64,000 nucleotides of DNA from Streptomyces sp. NBC_00376 (GCF_036077095.1 NZ_CP107962.1:248001-312000), one strand, 5' to 3'; shown: positions 33,614 to 43,218, numbered from the stretch's first letter. Notes: a model not told the origin generated them from the letters alone. Numbers and translations: made by a program.

Positions 33614-34347
33614 CAGCGACGGTCCTTCTTCCCGGCACCGAGCTCCAGGGCGAGCTGGTAGAAGTCCTCGCGTGCTTCCATTGCGACGCGGTTCTTCTTG
33701 TACTGCGTGACGACGGTGCCTTCGAGGGCTGCTCGGGTGTGGACCTTGTAGTGCCGGATGACCGTGTTCGCCAGCTTCCATCCCTGGGCCTTGACGAAGT
33801 CTTTCGTCTGCTCAAGGTCAGCATCCCCGTCACGAGGGTCCCAGTTGTTGATGACGACCAGGTAGGGAATGCCGAGCGGCTTGACGACCTCTTCAATCGT
33901 GTCCCGAGTAGGCATAAAGCCGAGAGGCTCGGGCTCGACGGGGATGATGATGTCGTCGGCGTTGGACAGAACGGCGCGCATCGCGTCGGCTGCGGTGCTT
34001 TTACCGAACGGGTCGCCGGCTTCTTCCTTCTCGTCCTCGGGGAGGTCCATCCAGCCGGGGGTATCAATAAAGGCGTGCCTGACCTTGCGCGACTTCTTCA
34101 GATGCGAGAACAGCTCGAGGTCGTCCCTGGAGTTGATCTGCTGGAAGGAGAAGGGCAGATCCTCGCCGACTCGCTCTGACCACCAAGTGGTGGAGCCCTG
34201 GGGGTCGGCGGAGACCGCGGCGACGTAGTGGGGGTCGCCTTCGGGGGCTTGACCCAGCACATGGGCGGTGATGGCCGCTGTGTTCACGGTGATAGTCGAC
34301 TTTCCGACTCCACCTTTGCGGTTGATGAGCGCGGTAATCCGTGCCAT
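33613..34347 (-). CDS. ParA-family partition ATPase
   Basis: 244 residues. Deviant Walker A NRKGGVGKSTITVNTA at the N-terminus, then VSADPQGSTTWW (A'), FIDTPGWMD (Walker B) and VINNWDPRD. ATG with GGAGT upstream; start chosen at the Walker-A proximal Met. Acts with ParB to position or segregate the replicon. No N-terminal HTH, so this is a short (type Ib-like) ParA, and autoregulation may be through the upstream palindrome. Confidence 0.9.
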   Translation of the reverse strand: MARITALINRKGGVGKSTITVNTAAITAHVLGQAPEGDPHYVAAVSADPQGSTTWWSERVGEDLPFSFQQINSRDDLELFSHLKKSRKVRHAFIDTPGWMDLPEDEKEEAGDPFGKSTAADAMRAVLSNADDIIIPVEPEPLGFMPTRDTIEEVVKPLGIPYLVVINNWDPRDGDADLEQTKDFVKAQGWKLANTVIRHYKVHTRAALEGTVVTQYKKNRVAMEAREDFYQLALELGAGKKDRR

Positions 34348-34450
34348 GGGTGGTACTCCTGATGCTCCGTGTGCTTCCCGGCCCGGGTGGGTCGGTACTA
34401 GCGGACCAAAACAGGATGCCACGCGGGCATCCACCAGCGGCGCCCGGCTT

Positions 34451-34481
34451 GCCGGTTCCAAAACCGGGTTTTGAAACCGGC
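34451..34481. promoter_or_regulatory. parS/operator-like palindrome 3 upstream of parA
   Basis: GCCGGTTCCAAAACC-G-GGTTTTGAAACCGGC, near-perfect inverted repeat of 31 bases, about 105 bp before the parA start. Shares the core AAAACCGGGTTTTGAA with the other two sites. It probably acts as the parAB operator and/or centromere. Confidence 0.7.
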
Positions 34482-34620
34482 AGGCCGCCTCCCTGAAAGA
34501 GCAACTCGCCCAGATACCCAGGTCAACGGGCGTTCTGTGACGGGAAGGTGGATACGGGGAGGCATGGAGCAGGGGATGGGGCCGCCGGGCATGAGGCTCG
34601 GCTTGCCCCCGGAACGGAAG

Positions 34621-34665
34621 AAGGCCCGGCTCCCGCCGCAGATGATCGCGGGGGAGTCGGGCCTT
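34621..34665. terminator. Bidirectional terminator-like hairpin
   Basis: AAGGCCCGGCTCCCGC (34621-34636) pairs with GCGGGGGAGTCGGGCCTT (34648-34665) with one or two bulges. It separates the helicase remnant from parAB. Confidence 0.55.
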
Positions 34666-34950
34666 CGGCCGTCAGGCCGCCCAGGCCGCGGGCGCGCCCT
34701 CTCACCGGGGTTGGGGCCAGCGCCAGGTTCGGTGGCGCGGCCCAGACCATCACCAGGTTGCATCCCACTCGCCCCACAGCCATGGTGCGAGTGCGGGTGC
34801 GAGTGCCGTAAGAAGACGCCGTGGGTGTGAGTGCAAGCCGCTGCGCCGGCTACGACCACTTCCGCACCGCCCCGTCCATCCTTCTGAAAGTCACTGACGG
34901 AGCAGGTCCAATCCACGCCTTTCAGGCGGTCCTGTCGCTGGCCGTGGCTT

Positions 34951-36480
34951 TTAGCGGCGGGCTGCCCCATGGAGGTGCCGGCGCAGCTGTGCGCGCAGTT
35001 GCGGCAGAGGGGCGCTCGCGCCGAGCCGCCGCAGGAAGTCGGCGGCGTCCCAGGTGATCAGGCCGCCCTGGCGGGAGAGGTACAGGCCCACTTGGTCGAT
35101 GCCGAACTGGTTGTCGTAGTCGAGCAGGAGGTATCCGGCGAGCTGGTAGATCTCCTCGCGGCCGGGGCGGCGGGGGTCCTTGGTGGCTTTGCAGTCCAGC
35201 AGGAGGCCGCCGAGGATGTAGTCGGCGTCGGCGCCGCCGATGTCGCCGCTGCCGGGGAAGACCGGACCGCACACGCGGGCCCTTTGCGGTAGGGCCCGGA
35301 AAGCGGCGAACAGGCTGTCGGCGAGCCGCATCTGATGGTCGATGTCGGTCACGACGTACTCGGGGACCACTGCGGTGAGGTCGTCCAGGGTCGTGGCGGA
35401 GGTGGCAGAGCTGAGCATGCTGAAGCGGCGGATTTCACCGGTGCGGGCGATGTCCTCGAAGAAGCCGGCAACGAAGCACAGCCGGATGAGCGCGTTCTCG
35501 TCCAGGCTGCCGGGGTCGGCGAGGTAGGCGTCAACGGTGGCCAGCAGCTCCCGGCCCGCGGTGTGCAAGGCATTGCGGGCCCCATGAGCCGGTGCGCTGC
35601 GCAGCGGTCCGGTCTCGTCAAGGAGCATGACACCGGCGACAGCAGCCAGTCCGAGCTGCCCTCCGAGGCTGAGGCGGAGGCGGTAGTCGATGGCGTGCCC
35701 GAGGGCCGACCAGTTCGGGTACTGCACGTCGATCGGCTGCACCGGGTGCGGGAGGCCGACGGTACGTGCCTGATAGTCGCCCACCAGGTTCTGGCTGTAG
35801 GGCAGGTGGGCGGCCATGAACTGCGAGATCGGTGAGGAGTCGTACTTCAGCTGTCCGGTCAAGCTCAGCTCGATCATCGGTCGCCCGGCCACCGTGCCGT
35901 CCCGGCCGGCGTCGGCCGTGGTCTTTTCGTACTCGTCGATCCAGGTGATGCCCTCGGTGTCCAGCAGATGGCGGGCGCGGGTGACCGCGACGTAGATCAG
36001 GCGGGCTTCGCTGGCATTCAGCGCGCGCTGTAGGCCCAGGTCGTCGACTGACGGGGCCATGAAGCCCTTGCCGATGCGTACCGACGGCCACTCCCGCCCC
36101 TTGGCCTTGTGCGCGGTGGAGACGGTGACCTGCGCCTTCTCCTCCGGGGAGAGGCGGTCCACTGCGGCGATGATCTGGTCGGGGCCGTAGGTATCGACCA
36201 GTTGCACGATCGCTTTGAGGTCCTGGCCGGCCTTGTCCTGCTCGGCGTATTCCTGTACTTCGCCCCAGGAGGAGAACAAGAACAGCTCGGGGTGGCTGGT
36301 GCGCTGGCCCGCTTTGAGCTCGAGTGCGGCCTTGGCGATGCGCTGCAGCGCGCTGCCTCCGCCGGTCAGCGCTACCGGGATGCCGAGCTCCAGGTAGGAC
36401 AGGACTTCGCTCATCGCGTCCACGTTGCCCCGGCACAGCACCGCCTCGGGCTGCGCCACCTCGCCCGAGATCGGTGGCAC
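34951..36480 (-). pseudogene. C-terminal half of a UvrD-like helicase fused to a PD-(D/E)XK nuclease
   Basis: About 510 residues. Helicase motif V/VI regions are visible (TVSTAHKAKGREWPSVRIG, EARLIYVAVTRARHLLDTEG), then a long linker and a RecB-type nuclease end: LLLDCKATK and YQLAGYLLLDYD (QxxxY motif). Motifs I-IV with the ATP-binding site are absent because the gene is joined to an MFS gene at about 36465-36480. The frame has an ATG at 36501, but that lies in MFS-derived sequence. Normal relatives exceed 1000 residues. Confidence 0.7.
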
Positions 36481-37264
36481 CGTCAAGCTCCTCACGGGCA
36501 TGCACGGGCAGGAGCACGGCGCTCCATCCCTGGTCGAGGCCCCTGGTGACCAGCGTCATCAGGCACAGGCCCAGCAGCAGCGGCGTCGCCGCCACGAAGC
36601 GATAGCCTTCCCCGAGTTCACGACGGTAGGCCCGCAGCGACGTCGGCTCGGCCCGTCGTTTGGCCTGCGCCTCGGGCAGGCCGCGCACTCCGAACGCGAA
36701 CAGTGGCGCGGCCACGGCGAAGGTTGCGGCATCCAGCAACAGGACGTTCTCGGCTCCGAGTACGGCGATCAGCACACCTCCGAGAGCGGATGCCATCAGT
36801 GCCGCACAGCGTGCCGCTCCGTCGTACAGCCCGGCAGCCCTGGTCAGCGGCATTCCGGCGCGTTCGGCGAGCGTGGGCAACAGCACGCCGCGAGCGGTTG
36901 CACCCGGCGCACGGATCAGCCCTGTCAGCGCCATCAGCACGCACAGCATCCAGAACTGCAGGATGCCGGCGAACTGCAGCAGCGGGATCGTCGCGACGGC
37001 GACTCCGCAGGCGAGATCCGAGGCGACACTCACCCGCCGTCGCCCCATCCGGTCGATGACCGGACCGGTGACGAGCGCGGCGAGCACTGCGGGCAGCAGT
37101 GTGCAGAACGCGACGATCCCCGCCCTGGCGGCGCTGCCCGTGCTTTGCAGCACGAACCACGGCACGCCCATGTATGTGAGGCAATTCCCTGCGATCGAAA
37201 CGAGGTTGGCGGCAAGAACCGTTGCCAGAGGACGGCGATCAACCGTCCCGGAGTTTTCGGACAC
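36465..37264 (-). pseudogene. N-terminal fragment of an MFS transporter
   Basis: About 265 residues of MFS sequence with 6-7 membrane segments and the loop motif DRMGRRRVSVASD, from a GTG at 37264 with GGGAG upstream, ending near LLPVHAREELDGATDLG. It then runs out of frame into helicase DNA. MFS transporters are near 400 residues, so half is missing. Confidence 0.75.
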
Positions 37265-37653
37265 TACGGTGGTCTCCCATAGGGGAAGCGCCCACCGTGA
37301 ACGAAGTAGGTCAGCCGGTGGGCGAAGCGAAGTGGTCAGCGTCTGGCGCGCATGGCGAGGCGCACCGCGGTGCGGTGTTCACAAGCAGCGCCTCCAACAC
37401 TTCGCCGGGATGACCACCCGGCACCTCCACACATTGTGACGTCGGGTACCGGCCCTCCGCAACGACGATCCGCCGCAATGAGCGAGCTCGCACAGGGAAT
37501 TGAAGCCTCCAAACAGGTCGGAAAGCTGGAGAGAGTAGCGGCCGAGCATGTTGGTGGGGTGCCGTACGACTGGCGAGAGACGAGCCACGTCCTCGTAGCG
37601 TTCGTAGAGCTGCCCCGATCGGTCCTCCCCCGGCCCCGTCACGTCAGCGACGA

Positions 37654-37860
37654 CTAGTATTCGGACCAGTTCTCGCCGGCGAGCGTGGCCCAGCGTTCGG
37701 CAGTCTTGGGGTGGATGCCGAGCAGGTCGGCGATGACCATGGGCGGCAGGGTCGGCCAGGGCGTCCATCATGGCGGTGTTCCGAGCTGCACGGGCGGGCA
37801 GACCGTGGTGTCTCAGGGTGTCGGCGAGGCCGAGGGGGTTACGCGGGCGTCCAGGGCTTT
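37654..37860 (-). pseudogene. Recombinase-type C-terminal remnant with frameshift
   Basis: Reads GLADTLRHHGLPARAARNTA and, after a one-base frame change near 37765, DLPPMVIADLLGIHPKTAER then WATLAGENWSEY and a stop. This is the characteristic tail of certain actinobacterial integrase-like proteins (HG(L/I)P.RAARNTA...LADLLG.H..TA..W). No N-terminal part is present. The stretch 37265-37653 shows nothing certain. Confidence 0.5.
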
Positions 37861-38011
37861 GTCCGGGCAAGAGGTATCTTCGTTCAGCCGTGGTGTTATG
37901 CCGGGGCGTGCTGTGGCGGAGCTGATCGTCGATCAGCGAGCGAGCAACGGCACGATGTCACTTGTCCTCTACCGCGCCGATGCCGACTTACGGCGTCCCG
38001 GCCGAGCGGGG

Positions 38012-38587
38012 CTACGCGGCGAAGCCTATGTTGGTGACGTACTCGTACTGGCCCCACTGGGAACCGAGGTCGGGCAGGACGTCGGTGGTCCACTGCTCGT
38101 CAAGGCGCTGGACATCGCCCGCGGCCCAGGCCTCGACGATCCGGTCCCAGCGGCGGACGTTCATCGTCCGGTACTCCACCACCCGCTGCAGGGGCCTGGC
38201 CACCTGCGACTGGTTCAGCGGGTGGATCTCCACCCTGGTCCCGCGTCCTTCATGGTTCAGGCGGGCCAGGAGATGCCGGGCCACATTGCGGCGGCGCACC
38301 GTCCGATAGGCGGCGTCGATGCGTTCGAGGTTGGCCTTCGACGGCCGGCGTGTGCCCTCCAGCCAGGCCTGCAGTGTCCGGTCGGTCACCGTCAGGCCGG
38401 CGTCCTTGGCCGCGGCGAGGCTGTGGTCGGTCTTCGTCAGGTAGTGCAGGCGGGCCAGCAGGCCGCGCTTCGCGGTGACCGGGGTGACGATGCCGCCCGC
38501 GAGGTCGTCGAGCTGCTGGATGACGGCGTCGCTCCCCTTGATGCCCCGGGCGCCGAACTTCCCGAAGTCGAGGGTCCTCTCCGGCAC
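38012..38587 (-). CDS. Plasmid-type HTH protein, resembling telomere protein Tpg
   Basis: 191 residues from a GTG with GGGGAG six bases upstream. Helix-turn-helix TVTDRTLQAWLEGTRRPSKA is followed by a basic helical region (YRTVRRRNVARHLLARL) and RVEIHPLNQSQVARPLQRVV. The layout (HTH ending GTR(R/K)PS plus mixed alpha/beta tail) is like Streptomyces linear-replicon terminal proteins, but I cannot confirm it; it may simply be a plasmid regulator. Confidence 0.5.
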   Translation of the reverse strand: MPERTLDFGKFGARGIKGSDAVIQQLDDLAGGIVTPVTAKRGLLARLHYLTKTDHSLAAAKDAGLTVTDRTLQAWLEGTRRPSKANLERIDAAYRTVRRRNVARHLLARLNHEGRGTRVEIHPLNQSQVARPLQRVVEYRTMNVRRWDRIVEAWAAGDVQRLDEQWTTDVLPDLGSQWGQYEYVTNIGFAA

Positions 38588-38755
38588 TTCACTCCCCCTC
38601 CGAACTCGCGGACGCTGCCTTCCCGATTCTCACCGTATCCGGCTGTCCTCCTGGTCGACTGCGCCGTCGTTCCACTGTCCGACGAAATCGGGCTCCTCGC
38701 CAGGCCGAGAATGGCGGGACGGCGCTTCCGACGGTGCGCCCGGTATCGCCAGGGT

Positions 38756-39142
38756 TCAGGTGTTGGGGGCTGCTATTGCTGCGGCGGGGCCGCGTTGGGA
38801 GCGGGGGGTTTTGTCGCCGACGCGCTTGGGTTCGATGGTGCGGGGATCGACGGCTTCGCCCGGGGCGCCTTCGTGGTAGGGCCCGTCGGGGCTGGCGTCG
38901 CGGTCGTGCGGGAGGAGGAAGAAGACGCGGCGGAGCTGGAGGCCGCTGTCGGGGTCGGCTTCGGCGTGGGCGTCGAGTTCGGTGTAGCCGACCATGCGTC
39001 CGTCGCGTTCGTAGCGGGGCTTGCCGCGACGGCGGGCGGTCTTGTCGAGCGCCTGGCGTACGTAGTCGAGGTCGTCGGGGTTCTCCAGCCACACCACGGC
39101 GCTCTCGTGGCGGAGGTCGCTCTCGGTCAGCAGCGAGCTCAT
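38756..39142 (-). CDS. Hypothetical plasmid protein
   Basis: 128 residues, ATG start with GGGG upstream. ESAVVWLENPDDLDYVRQAL and a YTELDAHAEADPDSGLQLRR segment are followed by a charged tail. Lies between the HTH gene and the helicase gene in the same direction. No family recognised. Confidence 0.55.
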   Translation of the reverse strand: MSSLLTESDLRHESAVVWLENPDDLDYVRQALDKTARRRGKPRYERDGRMVGYTELDAHAEADPDSGLQLRRVFFLLPHDRDASPDGPYHEGAPGEAVDPRTIEPKRVGDKTPRSQRGPAAAIAAPNT

Positions 39143-39268
39143 GGTTGCAGCCCCTTTTCGTTGTCGGTGGCCGGTTGCGGGCCTGGGTGGATGCGGTGAG
39201 CACGATCCCTGGTGGGGGCACCGTGCTCATGGTAGGCCGGGTTGGCGGAGGTGTGTCGGGCGCTCTGG

Positions 39269-40810
39269 TCAGGCATGGCCGGCCCGGGGTTCGTCGTCGG
39301 TGAGAAGGCCGAGGCCGGGGTAGTACTTCTTGCCGCTGGACTTCATCATGTCGGCGGGTGAGGCGAGGGAGAGTTCCTGGCGCACGCGGGTGGCGAAGGC
39401 GCGGGCGGTGGCGGGGCGGATGCCTTCACCGGCGTTGCACCAGCTGCTGTAGGTGGCATACAGCAGGCCCTGCTCGACGCGGAGGTCGCCGCTGTCGGTG
39501 GTGCAGCACTCGGTGAGGAAGCGGCCGATGTGGTCTTCGGTGGTGGCGTAGGCCGCGGTGGCGATGCGGACGGTTGCGGGGCCGGCGAGAGGGTCGCGGG
39601 TGTCGAGGTAGCGCTGGGCGCCTTCGATGAGCCACTGGAGAATGCCGGGGCCTTCGCTCTGGACTAGTTCCTTGGCCAGGTTGTCGATCTTGCGAGCGGC
39701 GGGGACGACGCGTTCGAAGGGGATGAGGCGGATGCGGCGCCAGAAGGCGTGGCCGCCGGTACCGACTTCGGGTCGGTGGTTGCCGAGCAGCCAGAGTTTG
39801 TGGGTGGGGTTGAAGCTGAAGTAGTCCTGGCGCATGCGGCGGGCCATGATGCGGTCGCCGCCGGTCAGGAGCTTGACCCGGGATTCGTCGAACTTGTCGT
39901 TTGGTCTCAGTTCGGAGCAGACGACGATGCGTCGGCCGTGGAGTTCGGTGAGTTCGGTGGAGTGCTCGGAGAACTTGCCCTTCTCCATGAGGAAGCCTGG
40001 CGGGGCGGCCTGGGCGTAGTCGCCGAGGATCTGTGTCATGACGTCGAGGAGCACGGACTTGCCGTTGGCGCCGGTGCCGTAGAGGAAGGGCAGAACCTGG
40101 GCGCCGACGTCGCCGGTGACGGAGTAGCCGAGGAGCAGGTGGAGGAAGTGGATGGTCTCCTCGCCCTTGGCGTCGTCGCCGAAGGTGTCGTGGAGGAAGC
40201 GGTGCCAGCGGGGGGTGGGCATCGTCTCGGGGGCGACGCTGGTGGCCCGGGAGTGCATGTCGGCTTCGGGGTCGGGCTTGTGGAGGTGGCCGGTGTGGAG
40301 GTCGACGACGCCGGCCGGGGTGCACAGGGCGTAGGGGTCGCCGTCCAGGACGTCGGGGTCCAGAGCGAGTGCCGGGGAGGCTTTGGCCTGAGTGAGCATG
40401 GCCTTGATTCCCGGGGTCGACATGGAGCGCCGGCGGTGGGAGGCCAGGTCGCGGTCGGTGAACTGGCCGGTCGGGTCGGTGTCGGGCATCTGTTCGGCCA
40501 GATCACCTGCCGCCCATACGGCGGCCTTCTCGCCTCCGGTGCGCTTCCAGCGGTACTGGTCCCAGTGGTACCAGCCAAGGCCTTCGACGTGGCGGAACTG
40601 GTCGCCGAACATCACCGCGAACAGTTTGGCGTTGCCGCGGTCGGTGAGCAGTCCGGGGAGCTGGCCCGGCTGGGTTGGTGGCTCGTGGACGACCGCGATG
40701 GCGGCTCTCTGCTGGGCAGGCAGGCTGGGCTGCTCCGCCTGGGCTTCGAGATCGAGCATCTGCTGCGCGGCGGCAGTGGCGTCGAAGCGCGGGCTGTCGG
40801 CGCTGCTCAT
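39269..40810 (-). CDS. P4-type SF3 replicative helicase/primase C-protein
   Basis: 513 residues. D5/P4 N-terminal region precedes the SF3 ATPase: Walker A LYGTGANGKSVLLDVM, Walker B-like RIVVCSELRPND, motif C KLWLLGNHRPEVGTGGHAFW. A winged-helix-like C-domain follows (FLTECCTTDSGDLRVEQGLL). Unwinds DNA at the replicon origin with the coupled Prim-Pol. Start overlaps the primase stop (ATGA). Confidence 0.88.
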   Translation of the reverse strand: MSSADSPRFDATAAAQQMLDLEAQAEQPSLPAQQRAAIAVVHEPPTQPGQLPGLLTDRGNAKLFAVMFGDQFRHVEGLGWYHWDQYRWKRTGGEKAAVWAAGDLAEQMPDTDPTGQFTDRDLASHRRRSMSTPGIKAMLTQAKASPALALDPDVLDGDPYALCTPAGVVDLHTGHLHKPDPEADMHSRATSVAPETMPTPRWHRFLHDTFGDDAKGEETIHFLHLLLGYSVTGDVGAQVLPFLYGTGANGKSVLLDVMTQILGDYAQAAPPGFLMEKGKFSEHSTELTELHGRRIVVCSELRPNDKFDESRVKLLTGGDRIMARRMRQDYFSFNPTHKLWLLGNHRPEVGTGGHAFWRRIRLIPFERVVPAARKIDNLAKELVQSEGPGILQWLIEGAQRYLDTRDPLAGPATVRIATAAYATTEDHIGRFLTECCTTDSGDLRVEQGLLYATYSSWCNAGEGIRPATARAFATRVRQELSLASPADMMKSSGKKYYPGLGLLTDDEPRAGHA

Positions 40811-41883
40811 GGGCGTCCTTTGAGATGGAGCGGCCGGCTTGCGCCGGCGGTCAGGGCAGAGGTGATGACGGCGAGGCTGTGGCGGCTGCGATGGGGCCGG
40901 GCGGCGTCGGCGGCCGCGGTGAGCAGGTCGCGTGCCTGGCTGTCGGTGAGGTGGCCGGAGGCGATCAGGCCGCCGGCGGTGTAGGCGGCTCGGTTGAGTT
41001 TCTCGGTGAAGGCGGTGCCTTCTGGGACTGCTGCGCAGTCTTTCACCTGGTCGATCAGCGGTTCCAGGAGCCGGTGGGCGCGCTTGCGGGCTGGGCGCAG
41101 GGAGTCGGTACGTGGTGGCGGAAGCCGGGTGGGTTGCTGGTTGACCGGGTGGCCTGTGCGCTGGAGTTCGGTGGCGAGCCAGTCGGGCAGGACGGCGGGG
41201 GTTCGGGCTGTACCGACCGGGGTGTAGGTGCCGGCGGAAGTGCGGGTCGTGGGGGTCACGATGTAGCCGCCGGTGGATCGGACATCGACTTGCCAGGCGA
41301 GGGCGGTCTTCGGGCTGGAGCCCACCGAGGAGCGGTAGCGGGGGCCTTCAGGGGGTGTCTGGTACCAGATGTGCAGTCCCCCTGAGGGTGTTCGCACGCG
41401 CAGGGTGAAGTCGTCGTCGGCCGGGTTTTGCTGTTTACGGAGGGCGGCCAGCAGGGCGAGGGTGTCGAATCCGGAGGCTAGGCCTGCCAGGTTGACGCTT
41501 TCGTGGATCGGGATGCCGGGCAGGAGCCGGTTCCGGTCGGGGACTTCGGCGCTGTGAGCATCGATGTCGAGGACGACGAGGTCTGCCGGACCGCAGGAGA
41601 CTCCGACTCCGAGCGTGGGGTGGCTGCCCCACCAGGCGTCGAGGAGCGCGGGGTTCGTGGTCGCTGCGTGGAAGCCGTGGCACCACCGGCCCGCGGGATG
41701 GCAGAGGCAGTCCTGAGGGCTGTGGGGTTCGTTTCGGCAAGCCGGGCAGTTGGCGGCTGGAGTCTTGCGGCCCGGGGCCAGCGGGTGGACGGGCCAGCCG
41801 TTCCCGGCGCACCAGCGGGCGACGTCGTAGGGACTGGCGGTTCCTGCGGGGCGGGGAACGCTGGTCTCACGTTGACGCGGCAC
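40807..41883 (-). CDS. Bifunctional DNA primase/polymerase (Prim-Pol)
   Basis: 358 residues from a GTG. Prim-Pol fold with an N-terminal CPACRNEP..DCLCHP zinc-like cluster, GVGVSCGPADLVVLDIDAHS containing the DxD metal site, a VRTPSGGLHIWY strand and VDVRSTGGYIVTP. Makes primers and may extend them at the origin. Directly downstream of the iteron cluster and upstream of the SF3 helicase gene. Confidence 0.87.
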   Translation of the reverse strand: MPRQRETSVPRPAGTASPYDVARWCAGNGWPVHPLAPGRKTPAANCPACRNEPHSPQDCLCHPAGRWCHGFHAATTNPALLDAWWGSHPTLGVGVSCGPADLVVLDIDAHSAEVPDRNRLLPGIPIHESVNLAGLASGFDTLALLAALRKQQNPADDDFTLRVRTPSGGLHIWYQTPPEGPRYRSSVGSSPKTALAWQVDVRSTGGYIVTPTTRTSAGTYTPVGTARTPAVLPDWLATELQRTGHPVNQQPTRLPPPRTDSLRPARKRAHRLLEPLIDQVKDCAAVPEGTAFTEKLNRAAYTAGGLIASGHLTDSQARDLLTAAADAARPHRSRHSLAVITSALTAGASRPLHLKGRP

Positions 41884-41917
41884 GCTGATCGTCCTTGCAG
41901 AGGGGCCAATAGCCTGT

Positions 41918-42440
41918 TCAGTCTCTTTCAGTCCCTACGACATAAGGCCAGGTCACAGCGTTGCTAGCGTCTGAAAAGGGACTGAAGGGACCGAGTTTTC
42001 CAATGAGGTCAGAGCCTACAACAGCTGCTTGGGCCGGGGGGGTGGCTGTTCTCCGGTTTTAGGTCCCTTCAGTCCCTTCACGGCCTGGGGAGTTGGGCGG
42101 TTGCTCCTTGGACAAGCAGCTGATCGGGTCGGTCGACCGGGCGTGTCGGTCCTGACGGAGGCGCGAGGGACTGAAGGACAGGGCCTGGTTGGCTCCCTGT
42201 TCAGTCCCTCATGGAAAAGTGCAGGTCACAGGGCCTTTAACGCCGGAGTGAGGGACTGAAGGGACTGAAAGTCTCTGTTATGAGCCGCTCAGGACAGAAG
42301 GCCTTTGTACTCGCGTGTACGCATACACGCACACGCGTAATGACTGGAACAGGGATATTGAGTCCCTTCAGTCCCTCCAGTCCCCTGGCAAAGCTGAGCA
42401 GACGCCCCTGAACTGCACTTTTGCCAAGGACCGAACCAGG
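41918..42440. repeat. Iteron cluster, candidate replication origin
   Basis: The 9-mer GGGACTGAA (or TTCAGTCCC) occurs at 41928, 41978, 42068, 42167, 42200, 42252, 42261 and 42367, in both orientations, with near-copies at 41918 and 42439. Longer units read AAGGGACTGAAGGGAC. GTGCAGGTCACAGG and a complementary TGCACTTTTG also recur. It lies directly upstream of the primase/helicase operon and contains no gene. Confidence 0.75.
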
Positions 42441-42473
42441 GACTCAACAGGACTACCCGGAGCCCGGACAATC

Positions 42474-43175
42474 TCAGTCAGTGGAGCCGTGCCACTCGGC
42501 CGTGGCGTTGATGTTGAGGTCAGCCTGGCGGGCGGCTGCGGCCGGGTCGTGGCCGCGCAGGGCGGCCAGCAGGTCCTCGTGCCCGGCAGGGGCCGCGCCG
42601 TCGAATCCAGGCAGTTCCCAGAAGCTGGACATTGACGTGCGCAGCGGTTCGGCGAGGTTGCGGTACAGCTCGGCGAGCAACGCGTTGCCCGAGGCGTCGA
42701 CGACGCGGGTGTGGAACTCCCAGTCGGCGCTGACCCAGCCTTCGAAGTCCCTGGCCGCCCAGGCTTGACCGCGGCGCTCCAGTGCCGCGGTCATTGCGGC
42801 GAGGTCTGCGTCGGTGGCGTGGGTGGCGGCCAGGTGGGCGGCCTTGCCTTCGAGGGCGGCGCGGACGTCGAGGAGCTCGGTGGAGGCCCGGTCGGCGTAG
42901 AGGCGCTGGACGGCGCCGGAGAGCTCGCTGGCCGCCCGCACGTAGGTGCCGTCGCCCTGACGGACCTCAAGAAGGCCGGCGTGGGCGAGGGCGCGGACGG
43001 CTTCGCGGAGGGTGCCGCGCGCGACCCCGAGCTGGCGCATCAGCTCAGGCTCCGGCGGGATCCGAGTGCCCACGGGCCACGCACCGTCCGTGATCTGCCG
43101 GCGGAGCGTGCCGAGCACTTCGGCGGACAGTGAGGGGCGGCGTACCCGGTCCAGGCTCATACAGCCATCATACAT
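42474..43175 (-). CDS. GntR-family regulator (FadR/FCD type)
   Basis: 233 residues. N-terminal winged helix (ITDGAWPVGTRIPPEPELMR ... VARGTLREAVRALAHAGLLE) and an FCD ligand domain with metal-binding-like D/H positions (DWEFHTRVVDASGNALL). ATG at 43175 or an internal ATG at 43160. Divergent from the MFS gene with a shared palindrome between; probable local repressor. Confidence 0.88.
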   Translation of the reverse strand: MYDGCMSLDRVRRPSLSAEVLGTLRRQITDGAWPVGTRIPPEPELMRQLGVARGTLREAVRALAHAGLLEVRQGDGTYVRAASELSGAVQRLYADRASTELLDVRAALEGKAAHLAATHATDADLAAMTAALERRGQAWAARDFEGWVSADWEFHTRVVDASGNALLAELYRNLAEPLRTSMSSFWELPGFDGAAPAGHEDLLAALRGHDPAAAARQADLNINATAEWHGSTD

Positions 43176-43195
43176 CCGATGATTTGACCTCTAAA

Positions 43196-43218
43196 CATCA
43201 AACGTCTTACGTTTGATG
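43196..43218. promoter_or_regulatory. Perfect palindromic operator for GntR regulator
   Basis: CATCAAACGT-CTT-ACGTTTGATG lies between the divergent GntR and MFS genes, ending one base before the MFS start. An additional ATCA..TGAT element sits at 43168-43182. Typical GntR/FadR operators have this size. Confidence 0.7.

Larger units (their letters stand above)
34348..34950. other. Gene-free stretch upstream of parA
   Basis: Holds palindrome 3 and a long imperfect hairpin (34621-34636 with 34648-34665) that looks like a terminator for rightward or leftward transcription. A short GTGCGAGTGCGG tandem occurs near 34785. No credible gene. Confidence 0.5.

Noticed and set aside
37685..39199. 504-residue plus-strand frame
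   Set aside because: It overlaps the minus-strand HTH gene and hypothetical gene, which have better starts and protein-like composition.
39749..40984. 411-residue plus-strand frame
   Set aside because: Complement of the SF3 helicase gene with Walker motifs; translation is a Gly/Val/Glu-rich shadow.
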